Below, piece after piece: positions 24,577 to 32,655 of a stretch of 46,094 nt of DNA (the stretch's first letter is position 1; every line of letters starts with the position of its first letter). The notes below the pieces were generated by a model. That model was not told where the DNA came from. It ran no database searches and saw only the letters and a list, made by a program, of their open reading frames with translations. The stretch is from Prochlorococcus sp. AG-424-A03 (lineage in GTDB: Bacteria; Cyanobacteriota; Cyanobacteriia; PCC-6307; Cyanobiaceae): positions 1 to 46,094 of the forward strand of contig QCNA01000007.1 in NCBI GenBank assembly GCA_003213375.1, read 5' to 3'. A program made the translations under genes and the position numbers.

Positions 24577-27507
24577 TTATTTTGTCTCCATCCAATTGTC
24601 TCCAATTCCAATATCAACTAAAAGAGGCACATTTAATTTTACACAATCTTCCATAGTCTTCTTTACTAATTTCGTTGTAATTTCCAAAGAATCTGGTTCA
24701 ACTTCAAACAATAATTCATCATGTACTTGTAAAAGCATTTTTGCTGGAACATTCATTTCTATGAATTTTTTATTTAGTTGAACCATTGCAATTTTAATAA
24801 TATCTGCACTTGAACCCTGAATTGGGGCATTGGCTGCGGCTCTTAGTGACTGTGCTTCCATGCCAGCTCTTCTTGCGGATTGTAAGTCAATTTCGTAAGG
24901 ATCTTTTCCTATTAGTCTTCCAAGTCCATTTTTATCAAACTTAAATTCTCTCTTTCTACCAAAAATTGTTTTTACATAACCTTTTGATAAGGCAAGCCTT
25001 TCTTGAAGTTCAAGAAATTTGAAAATTTTTGAATATCTTTCTTTATATTTTATTAGGAATTCTTTTGCTTCTGGAGTACTTACTCCTGTAGAACGTGCAA
25101 ACTTTTTAATTCCCATACCATAGATAACTCCAAAATTTATTGTTTTCCCAACTCTCCTCTCATCAGAAGAAATTTCTTCTTTCTCAAAAATTAATCTTGC
25201 AGTCAAAGAATGAATGTCGTCATTTTTATGAAATGCGTTTATTAGTATTTCTTCATCAGCTAAGTGAGCGAGTATTCTTAATTCGATCTGAGAATAATCA
25301 GCTGATAAAAGTTTCCAATTTTTTTCAGGCAAGAATGCTTTTCTGATTCTCCTACTAAATTCAGTCCTAACCGGGATATTTTGAAGATTAGGATTGCTAC
25401 TACTTAGTCTCCCAGTCGCTGTAGCAGCTTGATTAAAGTTTGTATGAACTCTTCCTGTCTTTTCGTTAATAAGATTTGGAAGAGCATCAATATAGGTGCT
25501 AAGTAATTTGCTAAGAGTTCTATGTTTTATTAAATGTTTGATTATTTCATGTTCATCGACTAATCTTTCCAGAACTACTGCATCTGTACTCCATCCTGTT
25601 TTTGTTTTACGTGATTTTTTCTTATCCAAATTTAATTTTTCAAACAAGATCTCACCAAGTTGTTTTGGTGAAGATAGATTGAAACTCTCCTCTGCTAACT
25701 CATAAACTTTACTTTCAATATCTTCTAAGGTACTTTTTAATTCTTTTGAGAGTTTATCCAAATAAGGGATGTCGATGGTTATGCCATTCATTTCCATTTG
25801 GGACAATACCGGCTCTAAAGGTAGCTCGATTTCTTCGAACAATTTGATTAATTCATCTTTTTCCTTTGAAAAACTTTCTTTAAAAATTTTGACAATCTTA
25901 AAAGTTAGAAAAACATCATAACCGCAGTAAATACTTGCTTCATCAATATCAACAAATGAAAAGTCTTTATTTTTTCCAACTGTCTCCTTAAATGAAGGAG
26001 GCTTAAATCCAAATAATCTAAAACTAATTTCACCTAACCCATGTTTCTCCTGATTATTAAGAAGGTAGTCTGCTAACAAGGTGTCAAAGGTTACGCCTTT
26101 AAGATCAAGTCCATGATTTAAAAATATTTGCCTATCAAATTTTGAATTTTGGAGTGCCTTTTCTTTTTTTGGATCTTCTATCCAATTTCTTAGCTTTGAG
26201 AAAACATCTTCTATTGATAATTGATTGGAGGTCTCCTTTTTTGTTTGATGACCAAGAGGTATATAAAATAAATCATCATTTTCTTCTCCAAGACATAACC
26301 CTATCCCAACAAGTTCCGCATCGATTGGATTCAAACTATTGGTCTCTGTATCTAAAGAAACTATTTGATTAGTCTTGTCTAATCTTTGAATTAATTTATC
26401 AAGTAATTCGAAATCATTTACGAGAATTACGTTGATTTTAGGGATTTTATTTTCACTATTTTCTAATTCATTATTGCCTGCGACTTTTGGTTCCTTCTCC
26501 TCCTCTTTAGCTACATTATTTTTGTTAAAACCACCTTTGCTGAAAGTTGAATTGAAAATATCAATTTGTCTTAGTAGTGTTGATAGTTCTAATTTTTTCA
26601 GTGACTCTGAAAGTAGTTTTTGATTTATATTTTTTAATTCATAACCGTTACTCAAAATTAAAGGCACCTCAGTATTTATTTTTGCTAAATCCCTGGAAAG
26701 AAAAGCATTATGTTTATCGTTTCTTAGCTTTTCTATAACTGAACCTTTGATGAATCCTTTATATTTCTTATCGTTGTTCTGCTGAATCTTGTCCAAAGTC
26801 TGATAGATTCCATCAAGCGTGTCGTTCTCTTTTAGTAGATTAATTGCAGTTTTTGGACCTACCCCTTTAATACCTGGAATATTATCAGAACTATCACCAG
26901 TTAGGGCTTTAAGATCAACTACTCTTTCTGGCACAACACCTAATTTTTCTTTTACTCCATTTTCATTCATAAGAGTTGGATTTCCACTTTTCGCATATGG
27001 ACCACCACCCATATAAAGTACATAAATATCTTTTTGATCATCTACTAATTGAAATAAGTCCCTATCTCCAGAAAGAATATTCACGCACCATCCTTTAGAA
27101 GAAGCATCATTTGCAATTGTACCTAGGAGATCATCTGCTTCGTATCCTGGAGATTTAAAAATTGGTAAATTAAGGCTTTCTTCTAAAATGATTTCTAATT
27201 GTTCAATATCCTGAAAAAAAACATCTGGTGCCACATCTCTATTGGCCTTATAATTTGGATCTAATTCATGTCTGAAAGTTGGTTTTTCGGTATCAAACGT
27301 AATACAAACACCCTCAGGACTAATATTTTTGCAATTATCCAGAAGACTTTTTAGGAATCCATAAGTGACACTTGTTGGAAATCCCTCTTTGGTAGTTAAA
27401 CCTCCATCAATCCCTTTGCTAAATGCATAGAAGCTTCTAAAAGCAAGTGAGTGGCCATCGACTAAAAGTAAAATTGGTTTTTTAGAGTTTTCAGATTTTA
27501 AACTCAT
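24577..27507 (-). CDS. polA: DNA polymerase I
   Basis: The 976-aa protein has all three domains. The 5' nuclease has LLVDGHSLAFRSFYAF, PGYEADDLLGTIA, and the H3TH region KGVGPKTAI. The 3'-5' exonuclease keeps its acidic residues (SLDTETNSLNP, later YCGYDVFLTFK), so proofreading is probably active, which is not true of all bacterial PolA. The polymerase has SADYSQIELRILAHL, RRVGKTINFGVIYG, and QVHDELLFEVE. It starts four bases inside the end of the HlyD-type gene (ATGA), so it is translated after it. Confidence 0.98.
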   Translation of the reverse strand: MSLKSENSKKPILLLVDGHSLAFRSFYAFSKGIDGGLTTKEGFPTSVTYGFLKSLLDNCKNISPEGVCITFDTEKPTFRHELDPNYKANRDVAPDVFFQDIEQLEIILEESLNLPIFKSPGYEADDLLGTIANDASSKGWCVNILSGDRDLFQLVDDQKDIYVLYMGGGPYAKSGNPTLMNENGVKEKLGVVPERVVDLKALTGDSSDNIPGIKGVGPKTAINLLKENDTLDGIYQTLDKIQQNNDKKYKGFIKGSVIEKLRNDKHNAFLSRDLAKINTEVPLILSNGYELKNINQKLLSESLKKLELSTLLRQIDIFNSTFSKGGFNKNNVAKEEEKEPKVAGNNELENSENKIPKINVILVNDFELLDKLIQRLDKTNQIVSLDTETNSLNPIDAELVGIGLCLGEENDDLFYIPLGHQTKKETSNQLSIEDVFSKLRNWIEDPKKEKALQNSKFDRQIFLNHGLDLKGVTFDTLLADYLLNNQEKHGLGEISFRLFGFKPPSFKETVGKNKDFSFVDIDEASIYCGYDVFLTFKIVKIFKESFSKEKDELIKLFEEIELPLEPVLSQMEMNGITIDIPYLDKLSKELKSTLEDIESKVYELAEESFNLSSPKQLGEILFEKLNLDKKKSRKTKTGWSTDAVVLERLVDEHEIIKHLIKHRTLSKLLSTYIDALPNLINEKTGRVHTNFNQAATATGRLSSSNPNLQNIPVRTEFSRRIRKAFLPEKNWKLLSADYSQIELRILAHLADEEILINAFHKNDDIHSLTARLIFEKEEISSDERRVGKTINFGVIYGMGIKKFARSTGVSTPEAKEFLIKYKERYSKIFKFLELQERLALSKGYVKTIFGRKREFKFDKNGLGRLIGKDPYEIDLQSARRAGMEAQSLRAAANAPIQGSSADIIKIAMVQLNKKFIEMNVPAKMLLQVHDELLFEVEPDSLEITTKLVKKTMEDCVKLNVPLLVDIGIGDNWMETK

Positions 27508-28565
27508 TTTCTCTTCTTAGCCCAAGGTGGAATATCAATAAAGATTTGCTCTCCAGGTTCTAATCCATCAATGACTGAAGTTTTATTTCCACTACTAATA
27601 CCAATTTCGATTTTTTCAAATTTCGGAGAATTGTTTTTATCAACTTTCAAAATTCCTTTTTCACCTTTTTCAGTGACAATAGAAACTGTTGGTACTAAGA
27701 TTTTTTCTTCATTACCTTCGACTCTAAATTCAAGATCTGCAGTCATTCCAATTTTAATTTCTTCAGAAATATCTTTAAAATTTAAAGTTACTTCGAATGA
27801 GGTTACATTATTATCTTTTACAGCTCTTGCAGCTATTTTTTTAACTATGGCAATATATTTTTTTGAGGGATAAGCCTCAATTCTTACTGAGGCTTCTTGA
27901 CCTATTTTTATTCTGCCAATGTCACTCTCAGGAACTTTAGCAACAATTTCTAGGCCCTCTGATAGTTCAAAAATAAAGTTTTTGGTTTTAGGGTCTGAAC
28001 CTAAGTTTGTACTTGGAGTGACATAAGATCCTATCTCAGCATATTTTGCAGTTATCTTTCCTCCATAAGGAGCTTTAATTAGATAGAAACTTTTTTCAGC
28101 TTTTGCATCATTAAGTTTTGCGCTACTAATGTTGTAGTTATTTTTATAACTTTCATAGTCTTCTTTACTTACCGCGCCTTCTTGATATAAATATTCCCTT
28201 CTTAAAAATTCAGATTTTTGTTTTTCTACATTTAATTCAAGTTCTTCAATTTTATAGATAAAGTCTTCATCATCAAGAGAAGCTAAAACCTGATCTTTTT
28301 TTACAAGATCGCCCTCATCTACTTTGATTTCTTTTATAACGCCTTGCTTCCGAGGCCCAATATTGCTTGTCCTTATTGCTTTTACTTCACCACTAGTATT
28401 AATTGAATCTGAGAGGATTCCTTTTTCAACTTGAACTACAAAATCAGAAATATCTTTTGACTTATTTTTCTTGAAGGAATTAGCTATAAAAACGAAAAAT
28501 ATAGCTAAAGAAAGCAGTATAATTCCATTTCTCAAATTAATATTTTTTTTTATTAAATCAAACAT
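27504..28565 (-). CDS. HlyD/RND-type membrane fusion protein
   Basis: The 353-aa periplasmic adaptor has a single N-terminal transmembrane segment (about residues 13-30). A beta/lipoyl half follows (GPRKQGVIKEIKVDEGDLVKKDQ). Next come a coiled-coil hairpin with YLYQEGAVSKEDYESYK, the second lipoyl half (IKAPYGGKITAKYAEIGSYV), and a beta-barrel domain (IGQEASVRIEAYPSKKYIA). Such proteins link an inner-membrane pump (ABC, RND or MacB/DevC-like) to an outer-membrane channel. No pump gene is next to it. Overlap with polA is unusual but clear. Confidence 0.9.
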   Translation of the reverse strand: MFDLIKKNINLRNGIILLSLAIFFVFIANSFKKNKSKDISDFVVQVEKGILSDSINTSGEVKAIRTSNIGPRKQGVIKEIKVDEGDLVKKDQVLASLDDEDFIYKIEELELNVEKQKSEFLRREYLYQEGAVSKEDYESYKNNYNISSAKLNDAKAEKSFYLIKAPYGGKITAKYAEIGSYVTPSTNLGSDPKTKNFIFELSEGLEIVAKVPESDIGRIKIGQEASVRIEAYPSKKYIAIVKKIAARAVKDNNVTSFEVTLNFKDISEEIKIGMTADLEFRVEGNEEKILVPTVSIVTEKGEKGILKVDKNNSPKFEKIEIGISSGNKTSVIDGLEPGEQIFIDIPPWAKKRK

Positions 28566-28709
28566 TTCTTTTTAAAAGCAGGAGTAGAGAATATTTAGGA
28601 ACTAAATAAATAATCAAGACGATTATAATTAACTTATCCAAGATTGGTTAAGTAAATACTATATTACTAGAAGATGTTTTCTTGATAATTTTTCCATAAG
28701 TTTTTTCAA

Positions 28710-29801
28710 ATGTTAAAAGCAGGTATTATTGGATTACCAAATGTTGGAAAATCAACTCTATTTAATGCGCTTGTAGAAAATGCTAAGGCCCAAGCGGCTA
28801 ATTTTCCCTTTTGTACTATAGAACCTAATAAAGGCATAGTTTCAGTCCCAGATCAAAGGTTGCAAGAGTTAGGTAATTTAAGTTCTAGCCAAAATATTAT
28901 CCCAACAAAAATTGAATTTGTAGATATCGCAGGACTAGTAAAAGGAGCTAGTAAAGGGGAAGGTTTGGGAAATAAATTTTTATCAAATATTAGGGAGGTT
29001 GATGCAATAGTTCATGTTGTAAGGTGTTTTGAAGATAGTGATGTAATTCATGTTTCTGGAAAGGTAGATCCCCTGGATGATATTGAGATAATTAATCTGG
29101 AATTGAATTTAGCTGATTTATCTCAACTCCAAAAAAGAAGAGAAAGAATTAAAAAACAGGTTAGAACTAGTAAAGAGGCAGCTAAAGAAGATACCTTACT
29201 AGAAAAAATTGAAGAAGAGCTAGAGAAAGGCCTTTCAGTTAGATCAATATCTTTGAATGAAGAAGAAAATTTAATAATTAAGCAATTAGGCTTCCTAACT
29301 GCTAAACCAATTATTTACGCAACTAATTTGAATGAAAATGATTTAGCTGAAGGTAATGATTTTTCATCAAAAGTTCAGATTTTTGCAAGCAATGAAAATA
29401 CAGAATGTATAAAAATATCAGCGCAAGTCGAATCTGAATTAATAGAGTTAGAACCAGAAGATAAAAAAGACTACCTTATTGGCTTAGGAGTAGAAGAAGG
29501 GGGATTAAGTTCATTAATTAGATCAACATATAAATTATTGGGATTAAAAACTTATTTCACTACCGGAGAAAAGGAGACAAAAGCTTGGACAATAAAAGAT
29601 GGGATGACTGCGCCACAGGCAGCAGGAGTAATTCATACTGATTTTGAAAAAGGATTTATAAGAGCTCAGACTATTTCGTATCAAAATTTAATTGATTCAG
29701 GTTCAATTGCCAATGCAAAAACTAAAGGTCTTTTAAGAAGTGAAGGTAAGGAATATATTGTTAACGAAGGTGATGTAATGGAGTTCTTATTTAACGTTTA
29801 G
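28710..29801 (+). CDS. ychF: Redox-regulated ATPase YchF
   Basis: The 363-aa Obg-like P-loop protein starts MLKAGIIGLPNVGKSTLFNA (G1). It has the switch DIAGLVKGASKGEGLGNKFL, a coiled-coil helical arm (about 130-200), and a C-terminal TGS domain (LKTYFTTGEKETKAWTIKDG). It lacks the NKxD motif of GTPases, having YATNLNE instead, which is the hallmark of the ATP-preferring YchF group. Length is exact for the family. It is divergent from the HlyD gene over 144 bp. Confidence 0.97.
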   Translation: MLKAGIIGLPNVGKSTLFNALVENAKAQAANFPFCTIEPNKGIVSVPDQRLQELGNLSSSQNIIPTKIEFVDIAGLVKGASKGEGLGNKFLSNIREVDAIVHVVRCFEDSDVIHVSGKVDPLDDIEIINLELNLADLSQLQKRRERIKKQVRTSKEAAKEDTLLEKIEEELEKGLSVRSISLNEEENLIIKQLGFLTAKPIIYATNLNENDLAEGNDFSSKVQIFASNENTECIKISAQVESELIELEPEDKKDYLIGLGVEEGGLSSLIRSTYKLLGLKTYFTTGEKETKAWTIKDGMTAPQAAGVIHTDFEKGFIRAQTISYQNLIDSGSIANAKTKGLLRSEGKEYIVNEGDVMEFLFNV

Positions 29802-29809
29802 TAAGTCTC

Positions 29810-29968
29810 TTAAGGCTTACTATTTTGCTTTTTGAATTTAAATTCAAAAAATGAAATTAATAAAATTAAGATACATCCTAAGCAACTTCCTATTAACCCA
29901 AAAACAATGGTTGTAAAGCCATCATCGTAGCCATATTGTAGTTGTGGTAAGTGAGGCGGTATTGGCAT
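29810..29968 (-). CDS. Small membrane protein, 52 aa
   Basis: The ORF begins MPIPPHLPQLQYGYDDGFTT, has one transmembrane helix (IVFGLIGSCLGCILILLISFF) and ends in a basic tail. Its start codon overlaps the stop of the upstream 53-aa gene (TAATG, 29968-29970), a sign of coupled translation. No family recognised. The Pro/Tyr-rich N-terminus before a helix recalls small thylakoid subunits. Confidence 0.62.
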   Translation of the reverse strand: MPIPPHLPQLQYGYDDGFTTIVFGLIGSCLGCILILLISFFEFKFKKQNSKP

Positions 29969-30129
29969 TATTTTTCAACAGAATTTTCAATATCTTCCAG
30001 TAAATGTTTAGTTGATCTACTAAAACCATTCGTTTTTAAATAGTTTTGAGCCTCTCTAAATTTTTCAGCTACTCTTTTTGCATAAGGAGTATTCATGGAA
30101 TTTTGAGTCATGTTGAAAATGCGACTCAT
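29968..30129 (-). CDS. Small hypothetical protein, 53 aa
   Basis: The ORF begins MSRIFNMTQNSMNTPYAKRV and is basic and helical (VAEKFREAQNYLKTNGFSRS, then LLEDIENSVEK). Met7 or Met12 could be the true start. It is soluble and overlaps the next gene by TAATG. No family recognised. Confidence 0.58.
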   Translation of the reverse strand: MSRIFNMTQNSMNTPYAKRVAEKFREAQNYLKTNGFSRSTKHLLEDIENSVEK

Positions 30130-30272
30130 TTTATAATCTGATTTAGGTAACCCCTTGATAAGTATTCAAAAATACAAGAATATAAAAATAGGATTTTTTA
30201 CTTACTAATAAATTTATTGTGAAAAGTTCTTGATTCTCAAAGTAAAGTTTTTTCAAATTAGAAAAATTAACA

Positions 30273-30557
30273 ATGACAAATATATTATTAATTCTTTTTT
30301 TTGTACTTTTATTTTTATTACTTTTTTATTCAAAACGAAATAGATGGTTAGCCCAAAAAACAACAATTAGTCCAACTTATTTTCCTTTCTTAAAAGAACA
30401 AGAATTTAATCCTGACATAAGTACTGATAATTGGGATTTACACAAACTTAGATTAGATAAATTTAAAAGATCACAATATAAGGGATTAACTTTCTTCGTA
30501 AGTTCAGAAAATAAAATTTACTATCTTTCTGAAGGAGGGGATAAGGTTTATTGCTAA
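30273..30557 (+). CDS. Membrane-anchored hypothetical protein, 94 aa
   Basis: An N-terminal transmembrane anchor (ILLILFFVLLFLLLFY, 4-19) precedes a soluble segment with NWDLHKLRLDKFKRSQYKG and a C-terminal beta-like part (LTFFVSSENKIYYLSEGG). The TFFVSSENKIYYLSEGGDKV pattern looks conserved. It heads a run of three small plus-strand membrane genes. Function unknown. Confidence 0.65.
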   Translation: MTNILLILFFVLLFLLLFYSKRNRWLAQKTTISPTYFPFLKEQEFNPDISTDNWDLHKLRLDKFKRSQYKGLTFFVSSENKIYYLSEGGDKVYC

Positions 30558-30610
30558 CAGGTGAAATTAATTTTATAAATAAGAAAAGCCGATAGAAATT
30601 AATAATATTA

Positions 30611-30862
30611 ATGAAGTATTTATTTTTATTATCAGAAAAATTCTACAGGCTTATTCAATGGGAGTGGAATACCTTAAAAAATCTAAGAAGAACAAAAAGA
30701 AAGAATTATTTTTTAAGAGGATCATTTGCTTTATTTAGTTTATTCTCTATTCTTTTTTTAATATTTTCGCCTCCTATTACTTTCGGAATATTATTTGGAG
30801 AGGGATTAAAATTTAGTATATTTTTTATTTGGATATGGATTTTAAATTTAAAGTTTTTTTGA
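30611..30862 (+). CDS. Small membrane protein, 83 aa
   Basis: Two hydrophobic segments at about 38-55 and 67-80 follow a basic N-terminal half (NLRRTKRKNYFLRGSFALF). No family recognised. It lies 53 bp after the 94-aa gene and may share its transcript. Confidence 0.5.
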   Translation: MKYLFLLSEKFYRLIQWEWNTLKNLRRTKRKNYFLRGSFALFSLFSILFLIFSPPITFGILFGEGLKFSIFFIWIWILNLKFF

Positions 30863-30920
30863 AAATGTATAATTTACTTCCCAAGGTTATTTAAAATTAA
30901 GATTAAAAAATAATTAACTT

Positions 30921-31136
30921 ATGCCAAAAATATTCAAACAAAATAAGTTCGCTTTGTTGGGAGCAAATATATTAATAATTTTACTTTGGGTAGCTATATC
31001 TTCCTTTTTGATGAATTTATTTCAAAGTGAAAATGCCCCATTTTATATGTATAAAATTTCTTTTTTAATAAGATTCCTCCCTCCTATTTGGGTTACATGG
31101 TTCCTTTGGATAAAAAGAGGTGGTTTAAAAAGATAA
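30921..31136 (+). CDS. Small membrane protein, 71 aa
   Basis: Two predicted helices (LLGANILIILLWVAISSFLM and the IRFLPPIWVTWFLWI region) have basic residues at both ends. It is third in the run of small plus-strand membrane genes. A strong terminator lies about 95 bp downstream. No family recognised. Confidence 0.55.
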   Translation: MPKIFKQNKFALLGANILIILLWVAISSFLMNLFQSENAPFYMYKISFLIRFLPPIWVTWFLWIKRGGLKR

Positions 31137-31229
31137 ATTACAAAAGCATTTTTGCGGATTTACTATAAAAAAAAATCAGTTAAGATCTGAAAGCTTACTT
31201 GAAATTGTCATGTAAGAATTAGGTAATTG

Positions 31230-31268
31230 AGAGATTGTTTTTAGCTAAGAAACAATCTCTTTTTTTTA
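31230..31268 (+). terminator. Strong rho-independent terminator
   Basis: AGAGATTGTTT (31230-31240) pairs perfectly with AAACAATCTCT (31250-31260) and runs into a T tract. It ends the 30273-31136 transcript, or a short RNA that might start within the 93-bp gap. Confidence 0.88.
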
Positions 31269-31283
31269 CAAATATTTTTTCTC

Positions 31284-31322
31284 AAAAAAAAGTGTTTGTC
31301 AGTATCCCTATTGACAAACACT
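31284..31322 (-). terminator. Terminator of the minus-strand hli operon
   Basis: AGTGTTTGTCA (31291-31301) and TGACAAACACT (31312-31322) form an 11-pair perfect stem. On the minus strand it is followed by seven Ts (31290-31284). It lies 23 bp past the last gene of the hli operon. Confidence 0.9.
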
Positions 31323-31344
31323 CATGACGATCATTTTTTAAAAA

Positions 31345-31524
31345 TTAAACAGGCAATCTATTATCAATTTCTACTACTCCAGAATCCATAAGACGGCCGA
31401 TCTTAATAACTAAAGCCATATCTAACCTTGAAAATTCAGATTGATGGTTAGTTATCCAATCAAGTTCATAAAGAGTTATAACTCCCAAAGTATTTACTTT
31501 AAGAAAAAGTAAGCCTAAATTCAT
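31345..31524 (-). CDS. Small hypothetical protein, 59 aa, last gene of the hli operon
   Basis: The ORF reads MNLGLLFLKVNTLGVITLYE, then WITNHQSEFSRLD, then ALVIKIGRLMDSGVVEIDNR. It is soluble, with a short helix-turn layout at the C-terminus. It starts two bases past the end of the 42-aa hli gene, so it is part of the same transcript and may be light- or stress-induced with it. Family unknown. Confidence 0.68.
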   Translation of the reverse strand: MNLGLLFLKVNTLGVITLYELDWITNHQSEFSRLDMALVIKIGRLMDSGVVEIDNRLPV

Positions 31525-31525
31525 T

Positions 31526-31654
31526 TTAAAAAATTCCTGGGATTATCCATCCGAATAAGCCATAATTTACAACTAATGCAAATAAGCCCATCATTGCCAT
31601 TCTTCCATTAGTTCTCTCGGCGTTTTGCCAATAAGTTGTTTTTGAATTTTCCAT
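31526..31654 (-). CDS. hli: High-light-inducible protein, 42 aa
   Basis: The product carries the single chlorophyll-binding helix of HLIPs: AERTNGRMAMMGLFALVVNY, then GWIIPGIF. The E-x-x-N-G-R core, which pairs two helices and ligates chlorophyll, is intact. HLIPs protect photosystem II assembly intermediates under excess light. The short 42-residue form and the GxIIPGIF end are typical of the multicopy Prochlorococcus and phage-type genes. It is third in the minus-strand operon. Confidence 0.92.
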   Translation of the reverse strand: MENSKTTYWQNAERTNGRMAMMGLFALVVNYGLFGWIIPGIF

Positions 31655-31689
31655 TTTTCTGATTTGTATAAATGTTAAATAGTAAGTTT

Positions 31690-31950
31690 TTAAACGAAAC
31701 CAGGAATTATTTGACCTGTTGTTAGGTATGCTCCAACAGCAGCAATTAATCCAAGCATTGCGAATCTGCCGTTAAGAGTTTCAGCAACAACTTTTTCTTT
31801 TTCGATTGTTTTGACCTTTGTGTTTGTGTTTTTCATTTGATTAGAAGATGAATAGTTTAAATTTTCGTTTTGAAATTGCTTGGTTAAATAAGCAACGAGG
31901 ATGGCAGTAAAGAATACAATTACGGCTAAGAAACCTGAAAGTGGACTCAT
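31690..31950 (-). CDS. hli: High-light-inducible protein with extra N-terminal helix, 86 aa
   Basis: I use the ATG at 31950, which overlaps the stop of the preceding hli gene by one base (TAATG). The longer frame back to 32025 would read through that gene. An extra transmembrane segment (GFLAVIVFFTAILVAYL, 6-22) and a polar linker precede a normal HLIP domain (AETLNGRFAMLGLIAAVGAY, then TGQIIPGF). A two-helix HLIP like this differs from the one-helix norm and could pair within one chain or anchor a partner. Confidence 0.88.
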   Translation of the reverse strand: MSPLSGFLAVIVFFTAILVAYLTKQFQNENLNYSSSNQMKNTNTKVKTIEKEKVVAETLNGRFAMLGLIAAVGAYLTTGQIIPGFV

Positions 31951-32156
31951 TAAAAAATGCCAGGAATAATTTGTCCGGTTGAAACGTAAGCACCTACTAA
32001 CGCAACAAGGCCAATCATTGCCCAACGACCGTTAACTTTTTCTGCATTTTGTGGATAGCTGTCGTAAGAAACAGACTCATCTATGTAAGGACGTGTCTCA
32101 GTAGGAAACATATTCTGTCTGCCACCTGATTCAGTAGTAACGTTTGAATTAGCCAT
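31950..32156 (-). CDS. hli: High-light-inducible protein, 68 aa
   Basis: The first gene of the minus-strand hli operon has a 37-residue polar N-terminal extension ending in ESVSYDSYPQNAEK. The HLIP helix follows (VNGRWAMIGLVALVGAYVS, then GQIIPGIF), with an intact E-x-x-N-G-R. Its promoter lies in the 306-bp gap shared with the divergent hli gene at 32463. Confidence 0.93.
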   Translation of the reverse strand: MANSNVTTESGGRQNMFPTETRPYIDESVSYDSYPQNAEKVNGRWAMIGLVALVGAYVSTGQIIPGIF

Positions 32157-32462
32157 TTAAGTTGTGTAATTGTTAATTAATGTAACACTACTATTAACAA
32201 ATGTAAAGTATTAAGCTGAAATTAAGTTATTTTCAGGATATTTACTACATAACTGTTACAGAGCCGTGACATAAATATTTAAATAGTTGTTTTTTAGGCT
32301 TGCTACGCTTTACAGATTCGCTCGAAAAATAATTAGAGTTCAATTTGTTGTTTAAGTATTTATCTTTAAATCCTTTGAAAGATATCAATTTGGTAGAAAA
32401 AACTACATCATTCTGAAATTTGAATAATTAGTTTTTAGATATAATTTATTTCACTTTTTATT
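32157..32462. promoter_or_regulatory. Divergent hli promoter region
   Basis: The 306-bp gap separates two divergent hli transcription units and contains no ORF I trust. It holds AT-rich stretches with several TATAAT-like boxes and a GCTTGCTACGC segment near 32300. High-light control regions are expected here, but I cannot assign individual sites by eye. Confidence 0.4.
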
Positions 32463-32591
32463 ATGGAATTCGCAAAAAAAATCATGACCGAAAAAGCTGA
32501 AAAGCTTAATGGTAAAGCAGCAATGCTTGGAATGTTTGCTCTTGTAGGAGCCTACTATTTTACTGGTCAAATTCTTCCAGGTATTTTCTAA
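32463..32591 (+). CDS. hli: High-light-inducible protein, 42 aa, NGK variant
   Basis: The product reads MEFAKKIMTEKAEKLNGKAA, then MLGMFALVGAYYF and TGQILPGIF. It has the HLIP helix with E-x-x-N-G-K in place of E-x-x-N-G-R, so the Arg that normally forms the inter-helix ion pair is replaced by Lys. It is divergent from the minus-strand hli operon and has its own terminator directly downstream, so it is a single-gene transcript. Confidence 0.92.
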   Translation: MEFAKKIMTEKAEKLNGKAAMLGMFALVGAYYFTGQILPGIF

Positions 32592-32615
32592 TAAAAATCC
32601 TTTTTAAATTTTTTC

Positions 32616-32638
32616 AGGGCTTTATCAAGCCCTTTTTT
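32616..32638 (+). terminator. Terminator of the plus-strand hli gene
   Basis: AGGGCTT (32616-32622), loop TATC, AAGCCCT (32627-32633), then a T run. It lies 25 bp after the hli stop. Confidence 0.9.
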
Positions 32639-32655
32639 ACTAGATTATGCCCTTT

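Noticed and set aside
31950-32025. 25-residue N-terminal extension of the second hli frame
   Set aside because: It overlaps the upstream hli coding sequence; the ATG at 31950 forms a TAATG junction and starts at a membrane helix.
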